Positions 21,400 to 30,036 of a DNA stretch of 64,000 nt are shown here, in pieces (the first letter of the stretch is position 1; each line of letters starts with the position of its first letter). The DNA comes from Sphaerisporangium rubeum. Its GTDB lineage: Bacteria > Actinomycetota > Actinomycetes > Streptosporangiales > Streptosporangiaceae. The notes below the pieces were generated by a model. It was given only the letters and a program-made list of their open reading frames with translations, did not search any database and was not told the origin of the DNA. The stretch spans positions 992,001 through 1,056,000 of the forward strand of contig NZ_JACHIU010000001.1 in assembly GCF_014207705.1 (NCBI RefSeq). Direction: 5' to 3'. Made by a program: the position numbers and the translations under genes.

Positions 21400-21683
21400 C
21401 CCCCACACACCCCACCCACCCGGCCCCGCACCGCTAACGTGGCCGACCGCTCCTTCTGACCAGCCCCATGTGCCCTGTCTGTGCGGCCGACCGACCTCCG
21501 ACCCAGGCCCCCCGGTCCCCACACAGCCCATGTGGCCGACCGCTCCTTCTGACCACGACGTCTCTCTCCTATGAGGCAGACCCTTCGGCCGGACCAGTCG
21601 ACCTCACCAGACCCCACGCGCTCTCGACCCTTCATCAGGCCCTCACACGGTTCACCCCAACGTGGCAGACCGCTCAGGCTGAG
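21376..21683 (+). repeat. four copies of the polyprenyl synthase gene tail
   Basis: The last 25 bases of the synthase gene (21376-21400, ending in the codons for VADRS and the stop) recur with few changes at 21436-21460, 21529-21553 and 21659-21683. The shared string is ACGTGGCCGACCGCTCCTTC or close variants, each followed by TGA. Weaker echoes are at about 21481 and 21571. The last copy is inside the 3' end of the convergent rarD gene. No other gene is seen in 21400-21651. Confidence 0.75.
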
Positions 21684-22599
21684 CGAGAGGCCGGCCCCGA
21701 TCCACGTGCGGCACGGCACGCCGTACCGCACGCGCGTGCCGCAACCCATCCCAGGTGAACACCGCGAGCGCCAGCCAGATCACCGCGAACCCGACCCACC
21801 GGCTCGTCGGCATGACCTCCCGCGCCACCAGCACCCCGCACAGGAACTGCAGTATCGGCGCGATGTACTGCATAAGCCCCAGCACAGTGAGCGGCACCCG
21901 GATCGCCGCCGCCGTGAACATCATCAACGGCACAGCCGTCACCACCCCCGCCCCCGCCAGCAACACCGCATGCCCCACCCCGAACCCACCGAACGTCCCG
22001 TCACCCTGAACCCCCAGAAAAATTAGATACCCCAACGCCGGCCCGAGCAGCACCAACGTCTCCACCGCCATGCTCTCCGCCGCCCCCACCCCCGCCGACT
22101 TCTTCAGCAACCCATACGTCCCGAAACTCACCGCCAGCACCAACGCGATCCACGGCAACCTCCCGTAGTCCACCGTCAGCACCACCACCGCCACCGCGCC
22201 GAGCCCCACCGCGACCCACTGCCACCCCCGCATCCGCTCCCCGAACACCACAACCCCAAAAAGCACGTTGACCAGCGGATTGATGAAGTACCCCAGCGAA
22301 CTCTCCACGACATGCCCGCTGTTCACCGCGTAGATGTACACCCCCCAGTTCACCGTGACCGCCGCCGCCGCAAGCGTGAGCAGCAGCAACGTCCGAGGCC
22401 GCCGCACGATCCCCCTCACCCACGACCAGTGCCGCCGCACCACCAGCACCCCGACCACCACGACAAGCGACCAGACGATCCGGTGCGCCAGGATCTCCAC
22501 AGCCCCCGAAGGCCGCAACAACGGCCAGTACAACGGAAACAACCCCCACATGGCATACGCAGCCACACCAAACAGGACACCACGTCGTGAGTCAGACAT
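21652..22599 (-). CDS. rarD: RarD-type EamA transporter
   Basis: About 315 residues with ten transmembrane helices (two EamA repeats). Signature RRGVLFGVAAYAMWGLFPLY at the start, then EILAHRIVWSLVVVV and SSLGYFINPLVNVLFGVVVF. RarD proteins are DMT-superfamily permeases of unsettled substrate. I chose ATG 22599 because it places the first helix as in other RarD proteins; an ATG at 22611 and a GTG at 22623 are possible. The last residues (QPERSATLG) are encoded on the reverse of the tail repeat described at 21659-21683. Confidence 0.88.
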   Translation of the reverse strand: MSDSRRGVLFGVAAYAMWGLFPLYWPLLRPSGAVEILAHRIVWSLVVVVGVLVVRRHWSWVRGIVRRPRTLLLLTLAAAAVTVNWGVYIYAVNSGHVVESSLGYFINPLVNVLFGVVVFGERMRGWQWVAVGLGAVAVVVLTVDYGRLPWIALVLAVSFGTYGLLKKSAGVGAAESMAVETLVLLGPALGYLIFLGVQGDGTFGGFGVGHAVLLAGAGVVTAVPLMMFTAAAIRVPLTVLGLMQYIAPILQFLCGVLVAREVMPTSRWVGFAVIWLALAVFTWDGLRHARAVRRAVPHVDRGRPLAQPERSATLG

Positions 22600-22787
22600 G
22601 CCCCCCATCATGCTCCGCCCCACCCCTTAACCACAAATAAGCAACAACACCCCCAACAGTTAAGCGAAGCTAACCCCAGGGAACAACCCACCCCACCCCG
22701 TGGTTGCTCAAACTGCACCCCTCGCCAGGGGACCTCGACCCGAGGACCCTGGCCCGAGACCCTGCTCCCAACCGGAGGTGTCCCCAA

Positions 22788-23450
<663 letters not shown>

Positions 23451-23469
23451 ACCAGCAGCTTCACCATCA

Positions 23470-23650
23470 CCGTGGCCCAGGATCACCCGGCATGCCCGGC
23501 CCTGATCTTGGGCCAGCGCTATTTCCGGCGAGGATCTTCTCTACAAGGTCAAGGGCAGCCCGCCTGCGGCGGTCTGCCGCGCCTCGGGCGTCGCTGGCCG
23601 CGCTGCGGCTCTTCGGCCGGTCGTGGCCACCGCCGCCCACGCGACCTGAC
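23470..23650 (+). repeat. dispersed repeat, copy A, downstream of msrA
   Basis: Segments GATCTTGGGCCAGCGC, CTTCTCTACAAGGTCAAGGG and GCGGCTCTTCGGCCGGTC recur in order downstream of the msrA-tail copy at 58.6 kb (58660-58850), on the reverse strand at 47320-47510 and partly at 48140-48210. No open frame explains it. It fills most of the gap between msrA and the next gene (23451-23788); the rest of the gap is AT-rich and empty. Confidence 0.6.
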
Positions 23651-23788
23651 GACTCCCAGAGAACTTGCAGCAGACATACAAAGCACGCACGAACAGCAAC
23701 GACGACGAGCGCGTCAAGCTGAGGGCCGTGATTTGATCAACACCGTTCTGTTTCGCTCGGACTCTAAAGTGACAGGGCCAGACAGGTT

Positions 23789-24808
23789 CTATTTTGCATC
23801 TGGCGGCAGACAGTATGGGGAGCCGACCGGATGATTGGCGGGATTGGAAGCGCGGGTCATCGTGGTATTACCAAGTTCCCAGATATCCTGATAGGAAATG
23901 CGTCCATCGATCCAGCCGTCTGGTATGAGTTTGGTGGGCCTGGTGCAGTTGAGCGCCGTGAGGGCAAATGGCCTGCCATTGTTTGTTAGTATTAAATGTT
24001 TAGGCTTCCCGGAAATGCGATAGTCAATACGAAGCTCGAAGCTGACGGACCATCGCGTGGTGATCGACTTTATAATAACGGTATCCTCGAAGCCATTCTT
24101 GAGAGTAATGGTTCGATTGCGGAAATAGATGTCACCTGGTTTGGCCTCTTCGAAGTCTTTGCCAGCCTTGTCGCGAGCCTGAGGTTGCGCTTCATCGAAG
24201 TCGAGAATCATTTGGAGGGCTTCGCCGCCATCCTGTGGCGGAAAATTCACAAGGGCACCAGTGAGGGGCTTTGTGCGCTTGATATTCACGGGTCGTATCT
24301 CGTCAATGGATATCGACTGGTTCCGCGGACCTGCGAGCTTGATTGTCAAATACTGCTTGTTAACGCTTGCAGCACCAACAGCCTGAAGGTCCCCGCGGAT
24401 GCGATCTCCGTATCCGTGGGGATTTTCGTTAGTATATGACCACTCTTTCAGATATCGCACTTGCTGTGAAGTCAGTCGCACATCGGCCGGTGTGGCTAAC
24501 TGAAGAGGACCAGACTCTGAGATGTCGACGATGGTGAATTGCACATTTTGCTCACCTGGCATCGGAGATGGGGTTGGAGTGGCCTCTGATGCACCACCGC
24601 GTGGGTAAACGAGAGCAACTGTTAAGGCTAAGATCAATACTGCCGCCGCTATTGAAAGTTTTGGCCAACGGGTAGATGTCAAATTAATAATCGTCTGATA
24701 AGCATTTCCATGAATGGTCGAATGCTTGATCGTTTGAGTCTTCTCTTCTCTACTTTTTCCGTGAGCCCTGAACCAAGGAAATGATGGACGTCGCCATCTG
24801 GAGGCCAT
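23789..24808 (-). CDS. membrane-anchored protein of unknown function (339 aa)
   Basis: One transmembrane helix at about residues 50-68 (LSIAAAVLILALTVALVYPR), a 50-residue basic cytosolic N-terminus and a 270-residue extracytoplasmic part rich in polar residues and beta strands. The N-terminus contains HSTIHGNAYQTI. ATG 24808 has an AGGAG site. Base composition is markedly lower in GC than the neighbours, a sign of transfer. It follows the small membrane gene at 24820-25131 after 11 bases, so the two form an operon. I recognise no family. Confidence 0.75.
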   Translation of the reverse strand: MASRWRRPSFPWFRAHGKSREEKTQTIKHSTIHGNAYQTIINLTSTRWPKLSIAAAVLILALTVALVYPRGGASEATPTPSPMPGEQNVQFTIVDISESGPLQLATPADVRLTSQQVRYLKEWSYTNENPHGYGDRIRGDLQAVGAASVNKQYLTIKLAGPRNQSISIDEIRPVNIKRTKPLTGALVNFPPQDGGEALQMILDFDEAQPQARDKAGKDFEEAKPGDIYFRNRTITLKNGFEDTVIIKSITTRWSVSFELRIDYRISGKPKHLILTNNGRPFALTALNCTRPTKLIPDGWIDGRISYQDIWELGNTTMTRASNPANHPVGSPYCLPPDAK

Positions 24809-24819
24809 TGCCGCTCCTG

Positions 24820-25131
24820 TTACTGGCTCTGTGACAGGTCGCCGCCTACATCGGAATCTGACACCCTCTGCTCCCCCGAAACGTTCATGATCTGTTTCGC
24901 TGACCCATTAACTCTTGTGTTGCTAATGCTCTGAGTCCGGATGGGAGGCGATGTCGGCTCAGCAATGGTCAACCATGCCTGGATAACCCCGCCGATCACC
25001 ACGAGTGCGGCGATCGCGATCCACCAGGCCAGGTCCCACTGCTGGGTGAGCATCCCAGTGGCCACATTCACCGCGGCCGCGATTGCCACTGTCCCTGCCG
25101 CCGCAACCCCACGCCTGACCTTGATACTCAT
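24820..25131 (-). CDS. small two-helix membrane protein (103 aa)
   Basis: Begins MSIKVRRGVAAAGTVAIAAA. Two hydrophobic helices (about residues 8-27 and 33-52), then a polar tail with repeated Ser/Asn/Val (QSISNTRVNGS, DVGGDLSQSQ). The start at 25131 is chosen over a longer frame because the upstream residues are basic and unrelated to the helix pattern. Cotranscribed with the membrane-anchored protein downstream. No known family; a partner or anchor role for its neighbour is inference. Confidence 0.65.
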   Translation of the reverse strand: MSIKVRRGVAAAGTVAIAAAVNVATGMLTQQWDLAWWIAIAALVVIGGVIQAWLTIAEPTSPPIRTQSISNTRVNGSAKQIMNVSGEQRVSDSDVGGDLSQSQ

Positions 25132-25793
25132 TCGCTGCACCCCCAGAGGACGCGCTAGTACGCCATGAGTATGCCAGACTGGCAATCGATACGTTGCCGT
25201 ATGTTGTAGTTCCAGCGGGTTCGCGGCGATGGAGGGCCTCTACCGCACGTGGCACCACGTGGCACATTGGCCTTGTTTGCTAGTGCGATTAACTCGAAGG
25301 GTGTCGAGAAAGGTTTCGAATTCTTAGAGCGAGTGTGAACGGCTGTGAGCGTCTTGCTCCACGGGACACAACTTTCCAACGTACGACGACCTATTTTGCA
25401 ATCAGACATTCGAGCAAACACGCCACCAATTGGTTTTTTTCCGGCAACGGCCGTGACGATCGCCGACTTCGCGTATCGCCGACCGTGGCCGGCAGCGAGT
25501 GACTATGGCTGAGGTGACACGAAACGCGCCGCGCGGCCGGTGCCCTCCCGGCCGGGAGCACCGACCGCCGCACGTGAGCAGCCTTGCGCCGCGAGAAGCG
25601 TCTACGCGAGGGACCGCCAAGCTACTGGCTAGCAGGGTGGCAGACGTCCCTAGGCATCCGTCAGTACAGCTCTACGATCGCCATGCGGCGGCTTGTCTCC
25701 ACACGGGGTCGGGGGCGATCGAAGGCCCGGCGCTTCGCACCGGTCCATCGGGAGCCCGGGGAACTGCCCGCAGCAAACTTGCCCGGCATGGAT
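25132..25793. other. 662-base gap without a supported gene
   Basis: Contains the promoter side of the minus-strand pair 23789-25131. Short open frames exist on both strands but none has coding-like third positions plus a ribosome binding site. The part near 25260-25440 is AT-rich; the part near 25500-25600 is GC-rich. Confidence 0.4.
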
Positions 25794-25828
25794 GAGCCCC
25801 CCACCATCGCTTCCCCGGTGGGGGGCTC
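25794..25828 (-). terminator. 12-bp stem terminator after the 25853-27779 gene group
   Basis: GAGCCCCCCACC (25794-25805) pairs perfectly with GGTGGGGGGCTC (25817-25828) around an 11-base loop. It begins 25 bases after the stop of the last gene of the minus-strand group. There is no U-tract, which is common in actinobacteria. Confidence 0.75.
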
Positions 25829-25852
25829 CATCGTGCCGGACTACTTACGCCC

Positions 25853-26137
25853 TCACCCATCCAGCACGATGTGATCAGGGGGTGGTTGGTCTGGCCTGCC
25901 GCGTACGGCCAGGATCGTGCTCCACTCCTCATCGGACACCGGGGGGATGCCCAACGAGACGGCCGCGTTGTCGAGGTCCTCACGGTTGAGGTCCCAGGAG
26001 TGCACCAGGCCCTCAGCTCGGCGCCGTCGCCGTTCGCTCTCTACGATGTCCGCCACTGCCGAGCGGACCCGCTTGACGGTATCCGGATTCGCTTGCCGTT
26101 GATCTTCCGGTGGATCGTGGGGGATGTAGGGATACAC
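25853..26137 (-). CDS. small hydrophilic protein of unknown function (94 aa)
   Basis: GTG start at 26137. Charged and probably helical, with NPDTVKRVRSAVADIVESER and a run of arginines, then an acidic C-terminal half (SDEEWSTILAV). No membrane segment or known motif. It follows the 26150-26530 gene after 12 bases and ends just before a strong hairpin terminator, so it is the last gene of the group that starts with the HTH regulator. Confidence 0.6.
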   Translation of the reverse strand: MYPYIPHDPPEDQRQANPDTVKRVRSAVADIVESERRRRRAEGLVHSWDLNREDLDNAAVSLGIPPVSDEEWSTILAVRGRPDQPPPDHIVLDG

Positions 26138-26149
26138 GGCAACCGGGCC

Positions 26150-26530
26150 CTACCGCTCGGGTCCTGCCTTGGCCATCGCCGCTACCGACTGTGCGCCGTC
26201 GGCAGGGGCGTCGATGGGGCACAGCACTTGCGGGGCGCCGCCACCGCGCCGCCGGTAGGTGTAGCACGGGGTTTCGCTGGCGCGTCCATCGTCAATGGCG
26301 ATGGTCGTGACGGGCGATCCGTCGGCACCCCAGACGTCCAATTCCGGAGGGTAGAAGTCCAGCATGGACGTGGAAGCCTTGTAGTCGCCGCCCGCCACGG
26401 ACAGTTTGACCGTCTTCGTGATGAGGGTGAAGAGGCCCTGTTCTTCGAGTAAGGGCACCAGTTTCGCCAGGTAAGTACGGTGACGCTCGGCTTGTTCCTC
26501 TCGGCGGTCCACCCTCCAGCCTGCGACCAT
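26150..26530 (-). CDS. protein of unknown function (126 aa)
   Basis: ATG 26530 follows GGGAGGAG with normal spacing and codon bias becomes coding-like from here on. The core has LAKLVPLLEEQGLFTLITKT and a beta-rich part with YPPELDVWGADGSPV. Another frame (GTG 26664) upstream and overlapping also looks coding for about 45 codons (CACGDPETLPLLAQQMPW), so the gene may have lost its N-terminal part by a frameshift, or a second small gene overlaps it. I recognise no family. Confidence 0.6.
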   Translation of the reverse strand: MVAGWRVDRREEQAERHRTYLAKLVPLLEEQGLFTLITKTVKLSVAGGDYKASTSMLDFYPPELDVWGADGSPVTTIAIDDGRASETPCYTYRRRGGGAPQVLCPIDAPADGAQSVAAMAKAGPER

Positions 26531-26679
26531 TGCTTCGACTCCTCCCAGTGCTCGTTCCAGGGCATCTGTTGTGCCAGCAGCGGGAGTGTCTCGGGGTCGC
26601 CGCAAGCACATTCCCAGGGAACGCCCCTACCTGCGCTCGGGGAGTGGCCAGGGAGGGTGGCCACTCGCCGACATTTCTC

Positions 26680-27009
26680 CTAGAAGGGCTGAATGTAGAC
26701 GCGGGCGAACCAGGTGCCCACCGAGGCCGCGTGGAGATGGCCTGCTATGCCTCTGTCGCCCTGTACTGCCATCACGGCGTGGATGTGCGGCACGCCGTCA
26801 ACGATCTCGCCGGTGCCGTTCATCTCGGCGGGGAATTCGTAGTCGGTCACGATGTCTTTCGTCGCGTCGTCTTCCGGCATGGTGGAGATGCGGAACGAGT
26901 CGACGGCGCCGATGAGTGAGACGACCGCGCCGTTCGTGATGCCGAGTTCGGTGACGCGTGCCTGCAACGTCTCCAGCAGTTCGGCGTTCTTGATCTCAAT
27001 CAGATGCAC
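26680..27009 (-). CDS. PPC/DUF296-domain protein
   Basis: 109 residues matching the PPC (DUF296) fold: NGAVVSLIGAVDSFRIS, then HIHAVMAVQGDRGIAGHLH with the conserved histidines, ending GTWFARVYIQPF. Bacterial stand-alone PPC proteins form trimers and bind metal; plant versions carry AT-hooks, which are absent here. GTG 27009 with a GGAG site; overlaps the end of the HTH regulator by 10 bases, so it is coupled to it. Its role in a mobile element is unknown. Confidence 0.8.
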   Translation of the reverse strand: MHLIEIKNAELLETLQARVTELGITNGAVVSLIGAVDSFRISTMPEDDATKDIVTDYEFPAEMNGTGEIVDGVPHIHAVMAVQGDRGIAGHLHAASVGTWFARVYIQPF

Positions 27010-27779
27010 GGATCAGCTCCGTTCAGGATCAGGCCAATGGTGCGGATGTTCTCCGGGATCGGCTCAGATCGTAGAGCGGCGCGGAGGGCCGGAGTCACCA
27101 ACTCGGCCGGGCCTTGACGGAGCATCATCGCCGAGCACCAGCGAGCCCCGGCGTCCTTGGGGTTGTACAGCTCTTTGATCAGGGCTTTCGGGTTGTCACC
27201 TACACGTTTGCCGACAGCCCACATGTAGAGGTCACGAACCTCCGCATCACGCCGGAGTGCGTGTGTCGCGGAGTCGATCAAATCGAGCTTCGAGGTTTTC
27301 GCGACGATCCCACATGCGTTGACCCGCAGGACGGGCGGGCCCTCATCGAGCCACCGAACAAGATGGCGCACGGTCGCCATGTCCTGTGACGCGAAGTGCG
27401 AGATGAGCAAGTCGGTTTCGTGGGAGGTCTGGACGGTGGCCAGGGGGCTGGGATCGCCGCTCGCGATCGATGTCACGATCTCTGCTGCGGTGTTTCTGGT
27501 GGTCGGCGGAATCATCGGGCTCAACGCGCCGAGAGCGGTGCCCACGACGAACGTACGTCTTCTCACTTCCCCGAACTCCAAGACACTCAGAGGGACGTTC
27601 AGCGCTAGGGCCAGGAACGGGAGCCAGAACGCTGGTTTGCGCTTGCCGTTCTCCCAGCGTGAGACCGTTTCGCGGGTGACTGTCGGCCTGCTGGAGAGAT
27701 CGCAAAGGACGTCGGCAAGCTCCGATTGGGAGAGTCCGGCCGCTTCACGGAGGTCTTTGATCAGGGGTCCGATCGACAC
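27000..27779 (-). CDS. XRE-type helix-turn-helix regulator
   Basis: 260 residues from GTG 27779. N-terminal HTH of the Cro/CI type: LIKDLREAAGLSQSELADVL, a short insert, then TVTRETVSRWENGKRKPAFW. The remaining 190 residues are helical with a HEAT-like look (DLIDSATHALRRDAEVRDLY) and may sense a partner or ligand. It heads the group ending at the 25794 terminator and sits just downstream of rep on the same strand, so it could control element genes. The start is set by the HTH position; the ribosome binding site is weak. Confidence 0.75.
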   Translation of the reverse strand: MSIGPLIKDLREAAGLSQSELADVLCDLSSRPTVTRETVSRWENGKRKPAFWLPFLALALNVPLSVLEFGEVRRRTFVVGTALGALSPMIPPTTRNTAAEIVTSIASGDPSPLATVQTSHETDLLISHFASQDMATVRHLVRWLDEGPPVLRVNACGIVAKTSKLDLIDSATHALRRDAEVRDLYMWAVGKRVGDNPKALIKELYNPKDAGARWCSAMMLRQGPAELVTPALRAALRSEPIPENIRTIGLILNGADPCI

Positions 27780-27932
27780 GTCCCGATCGTACGCTTGGGA
27801 GCTTCTGACGACCTCGGGATCGGGGTGCTCACTCTGCAAAGGGTGGCGTCGCCGGCCCCAACCGCTTCGCGGCCCCTTCGGGATGCTTCGCATTGGCGCC
27901 GGCCACTCCACTACGTACGAAGGCGGCCGACC

Positions 27933-29339
27933 CTATCCCGCGGATTCCGAGTGCTGTTGCTCGCGTGCGATCCGGCGGGCGGTGGAGATTTGTTGCCGCG
28001 CGAGTTCCGCCCAGAAGTGCTCTCCGTCGCGGTGCCCGCTGCCGACGTACCGCCACTCTCCGGCTGTGACCGTCTGACGAGTGTCGAGGTCTGGGAGGCC
28101 GCGCCGTTGCCGAGAGGCTTCGGCCTGGTGGTCGGCCCGTGCCTGCCGCAGGGCACCCAAGGTGGTGGAGTAGTGGCGGCTCTTGGTGGAGAAGTGGCCC
28201 CGGTAGCCGAGCATGTGAGCCCACTGCCGCAAGGGCAGCAGCCGGAACTCCGGCTTGCGGTCCAGGATGAAGCACGTGTAGATCATGCGCCGGGCGTGCT
28301 CGGTGACCTCCAGCCCTGACACATACCTGATGTCGCGGATCGGGCGGTCCACCGTCCCGGCGGACTCGGCGCCTTTGATGGCGTATTTGGCGATGTAGGA
28401 CGCGACCCGTTGGTCTGCGACACCCTCAAGCGTGGTGGACACGTAGATGGGGTCCACATCGAGCTGACTTCCCCACTGGCCGACAAAGGAGGAGCCGTCG
28501 TCAGGCGCCGGGACCGAGACGGATGCCACCGTCTCGCGTATGGCGTCCTGGAGGATGGGGACGGCGGCCCAGTCGGGGGGACGGTCGGTGGGGCCGTCCG
28601 GTCCGTCGAGGCGGATCACGGCGTGAAAGTGGACCAGGCCCCGCGCCTGGTACTCGGCGACCTTGGCGTACGACAGCCGCATCCGCTTGCGCAGTGCCGC
28701 ACGGGTGATGCCCAGCCGCCGGGCGAACGCGGCCGGGAGTGCTTGGGTGAAGCGCCGCCACAGCTCACCCGCGTGCGCATTCCACAGCACGGCGCCGACG
28801 TAGTCGTAACAGTCCACGCAGACGGGTTGCCCGACCTGCGGATCATCTTCCTCATGCCGTGCGCCGCAGCTTTCCGGCCGTCCGTGCGAGCACACCGGGT
28901 TGTCTCGCCTAGGCCGACACATCAGCGCCTTGCCGTCCCGTTCGCGACGCGCGTGGACGGCGCCGAAGGACGGGGCGGTGAAGGTGGCGAAGACGCGTGG
29001 GTGGGCGCTCACGTCTTCGGGGACACCCTTGCCGCCCCGCAGGCCGGAGAGGATCAGGTGGTAGGTGTCGTCGCGGTAGGTCTCCGAGCAGGCGGGGCAG
29101 CGGCAGGCACGGCGGTTGCCGCAGGCGGTGAGCAGGTATCCGCTCGGTTCATCGGCCGTCTGGTAGACGTCCAGGATCTCTAGGGCGGAGTCGAACGTGA
29201 TCCGGTGGCCCTGGAGCCGGATCGGTTCGGCGCATCCTCCCGTTGCGCGCACCATCTGTTGCCAGCGGGCGAAGTCCGGCATGGATGCGCGTCGAGCAGC
29301 CGCGAAGACCTCGGGGGAGAAGGAGGGAGCCTCGCTCAT
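27933..29339 (-). CDS. RepSA-type rolling-circle replication initiator
   Basis: 468 residues. A cysteine-rich segment (CGNRRACRCPAC, about 73-84) precedes the HUH-type motif VHFHAVIRLDG (His-Phe-His about 237-239) and the catalytic tyrosine motif YIAKYAIKG (about 315). This order matches rolling-circle initiators of actinomycete integrative elements such as pSAM2 RepSA. It would nick the excised circle and drive its replication. ATG 29339 overlaps the stop of the small upstream gene (ATGA). A close relative is at 33459-34874 and a nearly identical truncated copy at 54207-54920. Confidence 0.88.
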   Translation of the reverse strand: MSEAPSFSPEVFAAARRASMPDFARWQQMVRATGGCAEPIRLQGHRITFDSALEILDVYQTADEPSGYLLTACGNRRACRCPACSETYRDDTYHLILSGLRGGKGVPEDVSAHPRVFATFTAPSFGAVHARRERDGKALMCRPRRDNPVCSHGRPESCGARHEEDDPQVGQPVCVDCYDYVGAVLWNAHAGELWRRFTQALPAAFARRLGITRAALRKRMRLSYAKVAEYQARGLVHFHAVIRLDGPDGPTDRPPDWAAVPILQDAIRETVASVSVPAPDDGSSFVGQWGSQLDVDPIYVSTTLEGVADQRVASYIAKYAIKGAESAGTVDRPIRDIRYVSGLEVTEHARRMIYTCFILDRKPEFRLLPLRQWAHMLGYRGHFSTKSRHYSTTLGALRQARADHQAEASRQRRGLPDLDTRQTVTAGEWRYVGSGHRDGEHFWAELARQQISTARRIAREQQHSESAG

Positions 29340-29521
29340 GCGGCATCCCTCCCACTCTCGGCGGACGGGGCGGGGGCGGGTACGTCATCGACGTACTCCA
29401 TCCCGTGGATGGTGGCGATGCGGCGCCACTTGTCCGCAGACCACCGGGGCGACTCGGCGATTTTGCGCTTGCACCACTCCTCCGCAAGCGCGGCATACGG
29501 TCCCAGTTCATCGGGTACCAG
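29336..29521 (-). CDS. conserved small gene before rep, apparent CTG start (61 aa)
   Basis: Reads VPDELGPYAALAEEW, then CKRKIAESPRWSADKWRR and an acidic tail. The frame has no ATG, GTG or TTG between an upstream non-coding stretch and the conserved region; CTG at 29521 lies 6 bases after AGGAGG. The equivalent gene of Element II (33280-33462) also has CTG at exactly this codon with AAGGAG 7 bases upstream, and the proteins share VPDEL, EW.KRK and SADKWRR. The stop overlaps the rep start. Role unknown; replication accessory or excision factor is inference. Too short and oddly started for usual gene callers. Confidence 0.65.
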   Translation of the reverse strand: MVPDELGPYAALAEEWCKRKIAESPRWSADKWRRIATIHGMEYVDDVPAPAPSAESGRDAA

Positions 29522-29977
29522 CAGGGGCCTCCTTTCCTCGGACGGAAGCCACCCGCCTCGTCCGAAGACGACGAAAGCACCAACGCACGGCAGGCCGAGG
29601 ACAGGTGACGGCCTGTGGAGCGGTGGTGCTTTCAGCGAGAGGAGATCATGGAGTGTTTGTCTGCGACGGGTTAACCGGTGAGCGCTGCCAAGTTCTGAGG
29701 CCTACCGCTGGGCCGGGACCCTCCAGCGGAACGGCTGATCATGTCTTTTCGCCCGGTGGCTTTCGTGCGCTCGCGTCTGCTGTCGCGGCCGGTTTCTCGC
29801 TTGCTTCGACGGGATCGGGGGACTCTCGGACTCTTCTACATCTACCACTTCACAACGGATAAGCGCAGCTCAGCGTTCCTTTCATGCGACAAACCACACG
29901 GGTCTCAGGACGTCCCTCCGTGTCTGTAGGCGTGTGTAGACGTCCGTCTGTGCAGGAGTATTTCCGGCCCAAAGTAA
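29522..29977 (-). promoter_or_regulatory. leader of the small gene and rep, Element I
   Basis: No gene fits here. Two blocks are conserved in the same order with Element II: AAACACTCCAT (reverse of 29648-29658; 33155-33165 in Element II) and CTCTCGCTGAAAGCA (reverse of 29628-29642; 33170-33184). GGACGTCC repeats lie further upstream. The region is the likely promoter and possibly the nicking origin of rep. Confidence 0.5.
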
Positions 29978-30030
29978 GGGAGCCATCACCCCGGAGTTAG
30001 GCTGACGGCTCCCGAGACGTCCTGGACGTC
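29908..30030. repeat. GACGTC repeat cluster, Element I
   Basis: GGACGTCC at 29908-29915, AGACGTCCGTCT at 29938-29949, GACGTCC at 30016-30022 and GGACGTC at 30024-30030, all between the end of intA and the rep leader. Element II has the same motif cluster in the same place (32757-32970). Binding sites for Rep or another element protein are likely. Confidence 0.6.
29978..30013 (-). terminator. hairpin after intA
   Basis: GGGAGCC (29978-29984) pairs with GGCTCCC (30007-30013), extended by TCA/TGA pairs. It lies 24 bases past the intA stop and corresponds in position to the stronger terminator after intB. Confidence 0.55.
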
Positions 30031-30036
30031 TTCCGG

